Of a DNA stretch of 64,000 nucleotides, positions 12,975 to 23,108 are shown one piece after another. The number at the start of each line of letters is the position of its first letter. Positions within the stretch are counted from its first letter, which is position 1. The stretch lies in the NCBI RefSeq assembly GCF_000003815.2, contig NC_049997.1:3546696-3610695 (forward strand). Reading direction: 5' to 3'. Source of the stretch: Branchiostoma floridae. Its lineage: Eukaryota > Chordata > Leptocardii > Amphioxiformes > Branchiostomatidae. A program made the position numbers and the translations under genes. The notes under the pieces are model-generated. The model had not been told where the DNA came from. It saw only the letters and a list, made by a program, of their open reading frames with translations, and searched no databases.

Positions 12975-13526
12975 AGACAAACGTTATAGCTTTACTCCTT
13001 GAGATGTTGACACAGGCCTATGTTCAGTTTTATTCATTATCGGTAAGAATAGAGACACACAGACACAGGATTACTGATAGCATAACTGGAAATGAAAATT
13101 GAGTTAGTATCGTTTACATTTGTTTGCTTACCTTTACCTTTCTGTGAATGCATACACAGACGAATACAAACAAAGACGCAAACTTTGTACTAAATCATTG
13201 AAATGTAACTAAAAATACAAGCTATCAAAGTACTGTAGACTAGTAACTACGAACTCTTGAAACATGAGAAATTGTCAAATTATCACTTGTCAAGACACCA
13301 CCTTAGAGCAGTGCAAGGGCACTGTGCTGGTGTACTCAGGCTAAAGGAAACAGAAATAAGAGATAAATGAATGAATAAATAAGATAAACGAACAGATAAA
13401 TGGTTGCTACATGAAACGCTTATCACGTGGGTTTCTCGGTAGCCAAAAAGTAGATATAAAACGTAAAAAGTAGTTTCTACGATAAATATCTATGGCGTTA
13501 TTTCAGGTTGGTAACTGGCAGCAGTT
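12975..13526. other. U1 3' flank (type B array flank)
   Basis: This flank has the landmarks acgttatagctttact, agagacacacagacaca, the CAGTGC..GGTCACTG segment and GATAAATGGTTGCTACA. Variants recur in front of U4, U5, U6, U7 and U9, so it defines the type B unit flank. No gene is seen in it. Confidence 0.6.
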
Positions 13527-15033
13527 TCACATGTGTTTTCTTCTCATATGCTTGAGGAGGCTGCTCTTCTCTCTTGCCTTGTAATCACACTCTTGACAAC
13601 TGTATGGTCTCTCGCCGGTGTGACGCCTCATATGTTCAAAAGATGGTTCTTGTCGTCTGTACTGTAGCCACATTCCTCACATTTGTAGGGTTTTACACCA
13701 TCGTGATGTCTCAAATGTTTCTCGATATCCGACTTTCGGTAGGTCTTGTAGTCACAAATTTCACAACTGTATGGTTCTCGTCAGTGTGTTTTTTCATATG
13801 CAGGACTAGATTTTGTTTCAATGACGCCTTGTAGTTGCATCAATTACACTTGAACGGTTTCTCACCAGTGTGTTTTCTCAAGTGTTCGAAAAGCCGACTC
13901 TTATTACTTGCCATGTAACCACATTCGCCACACCGGAAAGGTTTTAATCCTTTGTGACGTCGCCTATGATTGGAGAAACTGTGTTTCGATGATGTTTTAA
14001 ATCCACACACGTCACACACGTAGCGCTTGGGCTCTATTTGTGAGTCACTTGCAGGAAGTGACGCCATGTTCTCACGATCCTTGTCTGGAGTCGGGTCACA
14101 ATGAGCCAAAGGTGTTTCCTTACCACTTTCTTTTCCACTTTGCTCATGTCCACTGTTGATGGAACCAGTCTCTCCGTCATCAGCATTGTGTTCAGTTTGA
14201 CCCGGATATGATGCTTTACAAAATTGCCCGATTTGACCATCATGGGACACATGACTTTCCATCTTTAGGTGTACGTCACCGTGGTCCCGAGGCAGATGAC
14301 AAGAAGCCGAAGGTGCTTCCTCATCAGGTGTATTGCTTTCCACAGGAGTCTCTGAGTAAGAGGTATTCATTGAATTTATTGTATACCACACTTGCGTACT
14401 GAATGTAGGAGTTTCAAAATCGAGCTCACCATGAGAAGATCTACCTTCTTCATTCTCAGTCGTCATATCAAAGTTTTCCTCTTTAATGCGGGAATTTGCT
14501 GTGTAAGTCATGTGTATCGAAGTGGTATTGTATGGAGAGATTGCTGGTGAACCTGGACTGAACATGTTACAAATTTGATCTTGTTGTGGAACAGCCGGAT
14601 GTACATTGTCGATAGCAAGTTCGAGCTCAGTTGTATGCATGTCCATATCACTGCTTACATCGTTTTCCTTCTTTATCGCAATGTCCAGCCCAGAGCTCGG
14701 CTGTGAGGCTTCATGACTTGTAGTATGTGATAGCATTGTTTCAGCGCTCGCAGTCAGAACGTTCTCTTGCGTGGTTACTGTCTCCTGATTTTGCACAGAT
14801 ACGGGCGTTTCGTCTGGAGAACTGACTTCTGACTTCCTTTCCCACTGACTGTATTTCTCCGACATCACGTCCCAAAGGAGACTGACTAACTTGTCCTTGA
14901 TGCTGTTCTCTTGGTCCAGGTTTTGAATCCTTCTGTTGAATTCAAACATCAGCTCCTCCATGTTCAGTCTGGGGAGGACTGCTATGGTCACCTCATGCGA
15001 GAGGCCACAGATGAACTCCTGTTGTCTGGACAT
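13527..15033 (-). pseudogene. U1: C2H2 zinc-finger gene, decayed
   Basis: The start ATG at 15033 follows a TTTAG|C acceptor, as in the other units. The shared N-terminal domain ([19 protein letters not shown]) and the acidic linker are open to the second-finger region. After PFKCN a TGA replaces the expected codon before CNYKA; a C-to-T change in CGA would explain it. Further down, two single-base indels break the frame, one in the HTD..-PYSC linker (about 13,770) and one in the finger ending HLLKHM (about 13,640). The remaining fingers are readable down to HMRRKH and a final TGA at 13527. Linker SUMO-type motifs IKKE, IKEE and LKME are kept. A truncated two-finger protein of about 397 residues could still be made, so 'pseudogene' is the likelier reading, not a certainty. 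Confidence 0.75.
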
Positions 15034-15622
15034 GCTAAAGGACAAATTTGATATAAACATATGTGTTTAACATAATATGAGATGTACCCAAAGAACGCCT
15101 TGAACACTTTGTCAAAATGGAAGATGGTATTATTTTGCTAGAAAGGTTCAACTTCGACGCTTCTGTAGCACGTACCTCAACCGGTCAAAACATAATGATT
15201 TCTTCTTCTTCAGCACAGGACATGTCGATAAATGTGACCATACATTAGGATGCACGTGCACAACGGGAAAATCTCTATTAGACTAAATCTATTACAAAAT
15301 GTAACTGAATGCAGAAAACGTCTTTTCCCATGTTGGAATTCGCCAACAGTGTTCATGATTCCCAAATTTAACACTTATGATTATAATCGTTGTATAACTA
15401 TGTATGATCTGACCATAATCTTACCTTGTACAACTAAATGAAAATATACCATTCGTAACGTTGAATAAAAGTGCATGGAGTGAATATAGAACATAATTTC
15501 AGTGGTTACCCACAACACCCCCCTCCCCCACCCCTCCTCGCATTTACGTCCTGGAAATTGGCAAACCAAAAATATCACATATTTCTTTCAAGTCTGCGTA
15601 AGCAACTGCGTTTATCCCCTAC
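15034..15622 (-). other. U1 5' intron
   Basis: Inferred intron between the non-coding 5' exon and the coding exon. It carries the C-rich block acccccctcccccacccc at about 15,517, in the position where most units have CCCCCCTCCCCACATCGATC. Confidence 0.5.
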
Positions 15623-15800
15623 CTGCTTTCTAGCCAAAACATCAGACGGAACGTGGGGTAAATTACCTCTTCCTTAGATGCTCGCAAGCCCGAAAATTTC
15701 GAACAAAAATGGCTGATAGCACAGAAACAAAAACATGAATCTGGGTCAAAGGTTAGAATCAGGGTCAGAAGCACCGGCCCGTTTACCTAAATAGTATCAG
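15623..15800 (-). promoter_or_regulatory. U1 non-coding 5' exon and promoter
   Basis: Read on the minus strand, the exon ends AAAGCAG|GTAGGGG (boundary 15623). Upstream lie a gaacaaaaATGGCTGA motif (about 15,700) and half-sites GGGTCA-A-AGGTTA (15743-15755) with a further GGGTCA 6 bases on. The layout matches the other units. Confidence 0.6.
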
Positions 15801-16399
15801 TATATAGAGCTGACACAGTATTGAGGTTCTACATTTTCACCTACTAAATTTATATCTACGTACTCATATTGCAGAATGCCCATGTTTAGATAGAAACAAA
15901 ACCTATCATACCGATCCTTCTTTCTTTTTGAATCTGAAGAAATGATCTTATTCGAAGCTTAATGCCTTCGCAGTTGCGTTTCACTTGCCATTTGTTTATG
16001 GGAGGGTGGTTGTATTTCTTGGCAACACAATTCGATCCGTGGTTGGATATTGATAATATTTAGTATGTGGTTAGAAGTCACCAAGATGAAGGAAAATTTC
16101 GATCATGGATTATGTCAGTACTAATTACATTTTTGTCTTACTGCAGCAGACCTCCCGGTTTTCATAATCTCGTGTTCAACTTTGTTTGAAATTATGTATA
16201 TAAACTTGATGATATACTTCTCCCTCTCTCTACATAAAAGTTTTATTTAAAGAAAAAAAATTGACAGAGAAAAAGTAACTCCCCATGACGGATCGTCGTA
16301 GTTTGCTTTTGGTACATTTTTTGTTGTTGTAAAAGTATGTTAAAGTCATAGAAATTGCTAAACTTTCTTTCCAACACTGAATTAATATAGGGACTTACC
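15801..16399. other. Spacer between U1 promoter and Penelope-like fragment
   Basis: No gene. Part of it (tcgaagcttaatgccttcgcagttgcg at about 15,953) is homologous to 49,848-49,880, so it is array flank sequence. Confidence 0.5.
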
Positions 16400-17452
16400 C
16401 TAAATTTTCGGTCGAACTCCGTCAACCTTGTTCACAGAATGACCCTCTCTATCTCCAGCAGTGACGTCAGGAACACGCCACTTTTGCAGGAGGGGGTCAT
16501 AAGTATCAGAAAGTCTATGCCGCCCCCCGTCTCTGTTGAGCGTGGGCCGGTGGGCTCTAATGTGCACTGCCTCCTTCACTCCTCGCGCAAAGAAATCCTG
16601 TTCCGAGTCTAGGATTTTGACATTGTCCAACGAAATGGAATGTCCCGGAGACTCTATGTGAATATGTTGCGCCACCTCAGACGATTTGACCGAGCTAGGA
16701 CGCCGATGCTCGAGGAACCTAGTTTTCAGAGCACGTTCCGTCTCACCAATGTAAGTTTCCTTACAAGGGCCTTTCCTAGTCTTCCCTTGACACGTGATGT
16801 GGTACACTACCCCACACCTACTTTCTTTAGGAGTTTTGTCCTTTGGTGCCACTAGGAAGTTCTTAAGCGTACGTGTTGGCTTGAAACAGGTCTTAATCCC
16901 GTATTTGTTGAAAACCCTCCTAAGGGCTTCTGAGGTTCCTTTCAAATAGGGCAACACAACTAGACCTCTGTTTGGTTTGGTAGAAGACCGGTTTTGAGTG
17001 GTGTCATTCTCGGGTTCTGACCTAGGTGTGGTGGCCTTCTTAATTGCCCAATCTGGGTAGCCGCACACTTTCAATGCCTGAATCACGTGGTCTTTCTCTC
17101 TTGCTTTGTCCCGCTGGTCTGTGATGATAGTCTCCACTCTATGGAACAACGTACGGATCACCCCTAATTTATGGTCCAAAGGGTGGTTTGACTTAAAGTT
17201 TAAGTATTGATCCGTGTGGGTTTTCTTTCTGTAGATGTCAATGTGAAGTGTTCCATCCTCTTGGACAACTGTCAGAGTATCAAGGAAAGGGAGGGACTTG
17301 TTTTGTTCTGATTCAAATGTGAATTTGATATCAGGATCAAAACTATTCAGGTGGTTGGTGAATTCATCCGCGAACGCCTTGTTCAGTTTGGTATGTGTAT
17401 AGTCCACGTATTTGAACCACCATAAAGGTGAACAACACAGATGAACTTTCAT
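16400..17452 (-). mobile_element. Penelope-like element, 5'-truncated fragment
   Basis: An open stretch of about 350 codons carries the end of a Penelope-type reverse transcriptase domain (LPFLDTLTV, IYRKKTHTDQYLNF, NHPLDHK) followed by a GIY-YIG-type endonuclease segment (ETYIGETERALKTRFLEH, then HRPTLNRDGG). The order RT then GIY-YIG is diagnostic of Penelope-like retroelements. The 5' part of the RT is absent, so this is a dead 5'-truncated copy. It sits in the spacer between U1 and U2. Confidence 0.85.
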
Positions 17453-18365
17453 GCTAAGTATGTTAAAGTCCTAAAGATAAATATCATGTGGAAAAAGTAT
17501 GAGGTCGTGGAACTATAGTTGTATTTTTCTTCACAAAGGAGTATACAACTGTGACGATGTTCAACTTTATTGCTATCAATAAGTATGAAAATTAAAGGAA
17601 CAAAACTATGTAGCATGATGACTAGCATCGCCGGAAACCAATGCAAAACTTCGTTCTCTTAATTTCCGACAAATATGTACTTAACTTCTGTACAAACCTT
17701 GCAACTAAAGTGCTTTCAGAATGGAGAGTGTCTTTTAGTGACGGAATGACAAGCGAAATCTTGTATGACGTCCGTCTAATCATTGTACGATATGGTTTAA
17801 CACCTTAGCACAGCTTATCTAAATGATTTGGTGCTCTCATGTATCCACATCAGTTACTACCCAAACTGAAGCCCATTACATTTCGTGCAAGTGTGCCGTT
17901 TTATTGGCTTGGTAGTAGTTTGTTCTGGACTGACTTGAAGCCAGGATCACGAACAGTTTCTCCACAGCATGTTTCCTCATTTCCTTAACCTAACTGGCTT
18001 TATGTGCCACCTTAATGTCGCGATCACTGCACCACGAATAAGATCCCTGTCCCGATTGGCGCACTGTGTGAACCTTACATAAGTCAGGGCCAGTCCCCCT
18101 GTAATCACAATACGTGCCCCTGCACGGTTTCTGCTGAACATTCTGTTGATTCCATGTCTAACGTGCCTCTTGGAATCACGCATATTTGACAAACCAAACG
18201 TTGACTGTTTGATGCTTCTGGAAGCTTTGTTTTTGCTGTCTTTTTTTTGCTTTAAAATGTCGAGATTATCCAAAAGCAATTACGTCAATTGCAATCTCCT
18301 TGTAGATTGACCAATCCGACGTCACATTCGCTGGTTTCGACTTATGACAGTACTAGTCTCATCTC
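17453..18365. other. U2 3' flank (type A array flank)
   Basis: This non-coding block contains TGGTGCTCTCATGTATCCAC, GTAGTAGTTTGTTCTGG and TGCCCCTGCACGGTTTCTG. It is collinear with the flank of U8 (about 49,970-50,716) and, near the gene, with U3. It provides the empty site for a small transposon found in U8. Confidence 0.65.
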
Positions 18366-19838
18366 TCAAGGGTGTTTGAGTCTCATATGCCGATTGAGTT
18401 TTGCCCTTTCGTTTGCCTTGTAGTCACACTCTTGACAACTGTAGGGTCTCTCACCGGTGTGAAGCCTCATGTGCCTAATAACATGGCTTTGGTGAGTTGC
18501 TCTGTACTCACATTCCTCACATTTGTAGGGTTTCACACCAGCGTGGGACATCATGTGTTTCTCTATGCGTGACTTCTTGTAGGTCCGGTAGTCACAGATT
18601 TCACATATGTAAGGTTCTGCGTCCGAGTGTGTTTTCATATGCTCGACTAGATATCTTTTATGTGACGTATTGTAGTTGCAGTGATTACACTTGAACGGTT
18701 TCTCGCTAGTGTGTGTTCTCATGTGTTCGACAAGCCGGTACTTATGACGAGCCCTGTAACCACATTCCCCGCACATGAAAGGCTTTTCTTCTTTGTGACG
18801 TTTCCTATGCTTGGAGAGATAGCGTGCGTTTGTTGTGTTGAATCCGCACACGTCACACAGGTAGCGTTTATTATCTAATCGTGAGTCGTTGTCTTGAGGA
18901 AGGGACGTCATGTTCTCACAATCCTGGTCTGGAGTCGGTTGATAAGAAGCCAAAGGTGTTTCCTCACTATTGTCTTTTCTACTCTGATCGTGTCCGCTTT
19001 TGATGAGAACAGTGTCCCTCTCATTAGTATAGTATTCAGTTTGAGACATTTGCCTGATTTGATCATCATCGGACACATGGAATTCCGTCTTTATATGTAC
19101 GTCACCGTCGTGTGGTGGCAGATGACGAGAAGCCGAAGGTGTATCGATTTCCACAGTCTTCTCTGTTCTAGAAGTACTCATCGGATTTTGTGTATCCAGC
19201 ACCTGCGTACTGGATGTAGGAGTTTGAATGTTGAGCTCATCATGACAAGCTCTAACTGCTTCATCCCCTGTCAGCATATCAATGTCTTCTTCTTTAATGC
19301 AAAAGTCCGCTGTGGTATCAATTTGTGTCATTGCCTTTTCTGACGAAGGAATTGTTGGTGAAGCTGGACTGGGCGTGTTACAGAGTTGATCTTGTTCTGA
19401 AACAGTCAAAGGTATTTGGTCTGAATCCATCAAGAGATCCTTTGCCTTTGTATGGAAGACTACTTCACTGCTTATATCACGTTCCTTCTTTATCCCAATG
19501 TCCAGTTCAAAACTTAGCTGGGAGGCATCAGGACTTGAAGTCTCTGCAGTCATAGCGTTCTCTTGTATGATAGCTGTCTCCTGGCTTTGCTGAGTTTGCA
19601 TGGGTATGGTCGTTTCGTCTGGAGAACTGACTTCTGAGATTCTTTCCCACTGACGGTATTCCTCCAACATCACGTCCCTAAGGATACTGACCAGCCTGTC
19701 CTTGATGCTAGTTTCTTTGTCGAGGTTTTTAATTCTTCTCTTGAGTTCAAATATCAGCTCTTCCATGTTCAGTCTGGGGAGGACTGCTATGGCTACCTCG
19801 TGTGAGAGGCCACAGATGAACTCCTGTTGTCTGGGCAT
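18366..19838 (-). CDS. U2: C2H2 zinc-finger protein, 6 fingers, intact
   Basis: The gene encodes 490 residues. The start at 19838 is chosen because the ATG follows a TTTTCCTTCAG|C acceptor; the 20 open codons upstream of it are intronic. The N-terminus [19 protein letters not shown] and about 70 residues form the array's shared helical domain, which is none of the KRAB, SCAN, BTB or ZAD patterns I know. An acidic Ser/Thr/Gln-rich linker (about 75-320) contains IKKE, IKEE and IKTE, which fit the SUMO consensus. Six C2H2 fingers (about 326-490) follow: YLCDVC, FMCGEC, FKCNHC, YICEIC, YKCEEC and YSCQEC. Each has an aromatic residue two after the second Cys, with linkers such as TSEKP, SDAEP, AGVKP and TGERP. 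A nuclear DNA-binding regulator is the family expectation; the target is unknown. U8 is its closest relative (fingers 3-4, C-term KHP, type A flank). Confidence 0.85.
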   Translation of the reverse strand: MPRQQEFICGLSHEVAIAVLPRLNMEELIFELKRRIKNLDKETSIKDRLVSILRDVMLEEYRQWERISEVSSPDETTIPMQTQQSQETAIIQENAMTAETSSPDASQLSFELDIGIKKERDISSEVVFHTKAKDLLMDSDQIPLTVSEQDQLCNTPSPASPTIPSSEKAMTQIDTTADFCIKEEDIDMLTGDEAVRACHDELNIQTPTSSTQVLDTQNPMSTSRTEKTVEIDTPSASRHLPPHDGDVHIKTEFHVSDDDQIRQMSQTEYYTNERDTVLIKSGHDQSRKDNSEETPLASYQPTPDQDCENMTSLPQDNDSRLDNKRYLCDVCGFNTTNARYLSKHRKRHKEEKPFMCGECGYRARHKYRLVEHMRTHTSEKPFKCNHCNYNTSHKRYLVEHMKTHSDAEPYICEICDYRTYKKSRIEKHMMSHAGVKPYKCEECEYRATHQSHVIRHMRLHTGERPYSCQECDYKANERAKLNRHMRLKHP

Positions 19839-20272
19839 GCTGAAGGAAAACATTGATGTAAGAAAATGCGAGTTCATATGAATTGACGGAATGGACAAAG
19901 CTATTCTTCTGTGAAAATGCCAATGTTCAAATTCGCGGTATATTATGTAAGTACGCTACTCTATGTAACTCAACACGTTTATATTATCGAAATATAATGA
20001 TTTGATAGTAAACAAAATCAAGCCAGGAGTAGTACTCATCTAACATAAAAATCATATATAATACTATATATAAGTCTGAAAATAACCGAGTCATTTTCAG
20101 AAAAGGTTTACATAAAGTGAGATTTACGCCAGGAACAAAACTGAGTTGTTTCGACTTGGATGCCCCCCTCCCCACATCGATCAACTACCAACAACAGACA
20201 ATTTATTCGAGCTATTCCAAAAAGTACTGAATTTTGAAATCTAGTACAGATTGATAGGGTTCATCTTCCTAC
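19839..20272 (-). other. U2 5' intron
   Basis: Inferred intron, from a donor GTAGGAAG at 20272 to the acceptor before the ATG. It contains the conserved block cccccctccccacatcgatc at about 20,163. The catctaacataaaaatcat segment at about 20,037 is the empty site for a MITE found in the U8 intron. Confidence 0.55.
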
Positions 20273-20425
20273 CTGGTTTATACCCACACCGTATGAGGGA
20301 AGGTGGCTAAAAGGATTTCTTCTTTTGAAGTCACGACGTCTTCGAGTCAGAACAAAGATGGCTTGCTTGAAATGGTGCATAGGTCAAGGGTCAACAGAGG
20401 TCAGGTCCACTGATTACCCAACTAA
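20273..20425 (-). promoter_or_regulatory. U2 non-coding 5' exon and promoter with DR1 + third half-site
   Basis: On the minus strand the exon ends TATAAACCAG|GTAGGAAG. Upstream (higher coordinates) are gaacaaagATGGCTTGC (20,350) and AGGTCA-A-GGGTCA (20381-20393), with a third AGGTCA 4 bases further (20398-20403), then ccactgattacccaact. The geometry equals a DR1 plus DR4 arrangement of nuclear-receptor half-sites. Confidence 0.6.
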
Positions 20426-20690
20426 AATCATGCTGTTAGTGTGATGGCAGACAATAACAAGAGAAAGTAGAGTCTATGTTGATTGAACTTATCTTCATAG
20501 TTACAAAGAATACTGAGCTCATATTTTGGTATGGTAAACACAGTATTGACAAACCAAACGATACATCTTGGAACGCTTTGTTTTTGTTGTCGTCGTTTTG
20601 ACTTGTCGAGATTTTACACAAGCAAACGCGTCAATCTCCTTGCAAATGGAATCAGACCGACGTCATTTCAGCTGTTTTGGACTGGCAGTC

Positions 20691-22325
20691 TCAAGGGTGT
20701 TTGCATCTGATACGCCGATTGAGTTTTCCCTATTCCTTTGCCTTGTAGTCACATTTTTGACAACTGTAGGGTCTCTCACGGGTGTGACATCTCCTGTGTA
20801 TGATAAGATTGCCCTTTTGAACTGCGCTGTAGTCACATTCTTCACATTTGTGAGGTTTCACACCAGCGTGGCACTTCAAATGTCTCTTAAGATTCGACTT
20901 TCGGTAGGTCTTGTAGTCACAAATTTCACAGCTGTAAGGTAATTCGACTTTCGTGTGCTTTTTCATATGCTCGACAAACATTTTTTTAATGACGCCTTGC
21001 ATGTAGCTGCATCGATTACACTTGAACGGCTTCTCGCCAGTGTGTGTTCTCATGGGGTGACGCAACCATTAGCGCCTGCGCCTAGAGCCCACGGTGAGAG
21101 ATCTCAAATAAAAACAAGGCTTTAAACCATTGAAAAGCCTTTCTTGGTGTGATTTTATGTGAAACCTTCGCATTTTGGTAGTGGCCGCAGTAGGAAAGAC
21201 CCTACACTTGTAAAATTAGTTGTACAAAATGACCTTTCTCGATCGAGGGGGTTTCCGCACCCCCCTGAAATAATGGTATCGTCGCCAGAATGTTGTTTTC
21301 AGCCAAATGGGCCAATCCAAGGGCTCTAATTAGGGGGGTGTATCAAAAGATTAGCCGTATAGAAATTCTTGCAAATGAAATTGCTGAGACTGGACATTGT
21401 AGGCTATCATTTGAAGGTAAGTTTGTATGGCTTGAACTTTTTATTCTTGAGATAATTGCATATTTGTTTCCTCAACTTTCCCATTGGAATGCATGTATTA
21501 CTGGGTGAAATTCTAATGGCATCGTCTCCCCTCATGTGCTCAGCAAGCCTGGACTTTTTGCATGCCCTGTAACCACATTCATCGCACATGAAATGTTTTC
21601 CTCCTTTGTGAATTTGCCTTGTGCGTTTGGCATCCTTGTGTCTCGTTTCCGTTGTTGATGAGACCAGTGTCCCTGTTATCGGTATAGTGTTCGGTTTGAA
21701 CCGGGTCTGAAGCTTTAGAAACTTGCCCAGTTTGATCATCCTCAGACACATGGCATTCTATTTTTATATGTACGTCTGGAGGCAGATGACAAGAAGTTTG
21801 AATGTTGAGCTCATCATGACAAGCTAAAACTACTTCATCTTCAGTTGGCATAGCAACATCTTCTTCTTTAATGCAAGTGTCTGTTATGGTATTAATTTGT
21901 GTCAAGGGTGTTTGACATGAAGGAATCGTTGGTGAACCTGTCAGTGGACTGGGAATGATACAAAGTTGATCTTGTTGTGCCTGCTCTGTATCAAACTGGG
22001 GCACGAGCAAGTCACTGCTTGCATCGCGTTTCTTCTTGATCACAATGTCCAGTCCAGAACTCTGCTGTGAGGTGTCAGAATTTGATGTCTCTGATAACAT
22101 TGTTGCAATGTACGCAGTCAAAACATTCTCTTGCATGGCACCTGTCTCCTGGTCTTGCATGGGTATAGTCGTATCTTCTGGAGAACTTACTTCTGATACT
22201 GTTTCCAATTGACGATATTCCTCCAACATCACATCCCTAAGGATACTAACCAGCCTATCCTTGATGCTGTTCTCTTTGTCCAGGTTTTGAATCCTTCTGT
22301 TGAGTTCAAACATCAGCTCCTCCAT
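20691..22325 (-). pseudogene. U3: C2H2 zinc-finger gene, decayed and interrupted
   Basis: Homology begins at the ATG of MEELMFELNRRIQN (22325). The first about 25 codons of the family, the acceptor, intron and 5' exon are missing, because sequence from the promoter side (ctgattgcccaact at about 22,400) lies almost directly upstream. The linker is open to 21579 and then changes frame near 21,650-21,750. The finger region is split by a 478-bp transposon (21054-21531). Beyond it five fingers are readable (FKCNRC, YSCEIC, HKCEEC, YSCQKC) until a TAG after CDYKAKE (20,730) truncates the last helix; the normal end (KHP, TGA at 20691) is still visible. It is certainly non-functional as a full protein. 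Confidence 0.85.
21054..21531. mobile_element. 478-bp MITE-like insertion inside a zinc finger, 4-bp TSD
   Basis: The ends are GGGGTGACGCAACCATTAG and, inverted, GGGGAGACGATGCCATTAG (15 of 19 matching). The duplication TCAT lies at 21050-21053 and 21532-21535. Removing the segment plus one TCAT restores gttctcatgtg, the sequence in paralogous units. The superfamily is not determined; a 4-bp duplication with GGG ends might suggest Sola2-like, but this is weak. Confidence 0.8.
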
Positions 22326-23108
22326 GCTTAGGATTTTCAGTGCTGACGCCGGCTCAGCACTGGACTTCCAGTGCTGACGACCACTTCAGGGTTATGCGCC
22401 CTGATTGCCCAACTAATAACCTGATACTGTTATAAAGACTGACGATAGTCACGCAAATGTTACTGAATGGACATTGTAGAAAGCGATCTTAGACTGCGGA
22501 TGGCAACACACTGATATACACATTCTGGGCGACCCGGACTGAATTACAGACCAACGACTACCTGACTAAATCACGTTATAGCTTTATTCTTCTTAATATG
22601 TTGACACAAGAGTGGCAAATGTTCAGTTCTATTTGCTGTTGGTAAGTATTGAGACACACAGACACATGGTATATAGCATTGCTGGAAATAAATACCAGAA
22701 CACATGCCGTCTAAAGTATTGTTTACATCGTTTTCCTTACATTTGTCTTTGTAACTACATACACAGACGCAAACTTTACTTGTACTAAATCATTGGAATT
22801 GAACTAAGAAAAAACACTCTTGCCGAGCAACTACGTACGCTTGAATCACAAGAAATTGTCCAACGCCATTTGTCAAGGAACAACTTCAAAGACGTGCAAG
22901 ATGACTGTGCTGGACTACTCTGGGCAAAGAAAACAGAAATACATGTAACAAAATAATAAATAAATAAATAAGATAAACAAACAGGTAAATATTTCCTACA
23001 AGAAATGTTTATCACATTTCCACGTTATATGTCTAATTTCTAGGTAGCTAAAAAGTAGATATAAAACGCAGGTATGACATTATATCTTGTTGATAACCGA
23101 CAGCAGTT
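22326..23108. other. Deletion junction of U3 and U4 3' flank
   Basis: A direct and inverted repeat cluster (cagtgctgac, tcagcactg, cagtgctgac) at 22,338-22,378 marks the U3 5' deletion junction. Then come the array flank block (about 22,476) and a type B 3' flank. No gene. Confidence 0.5.

Noticed and set aside
18372-18694. Plus-strand ORFs antisense to the zinc fingers (also in U5, U6, U8 and U9)
   Set aside because: The same antisense frames recur in every unit because the finger sequence is conserved; they are shadows of the real genes.
20275-20290. TATAAA in the 5' exons (GGTATAAACCAG) as a TATA box
   Set aside because: It lies directly at the splice donor, i.e. at the end of the exon, so it is wrongly placed for a core promoter of this transcript.
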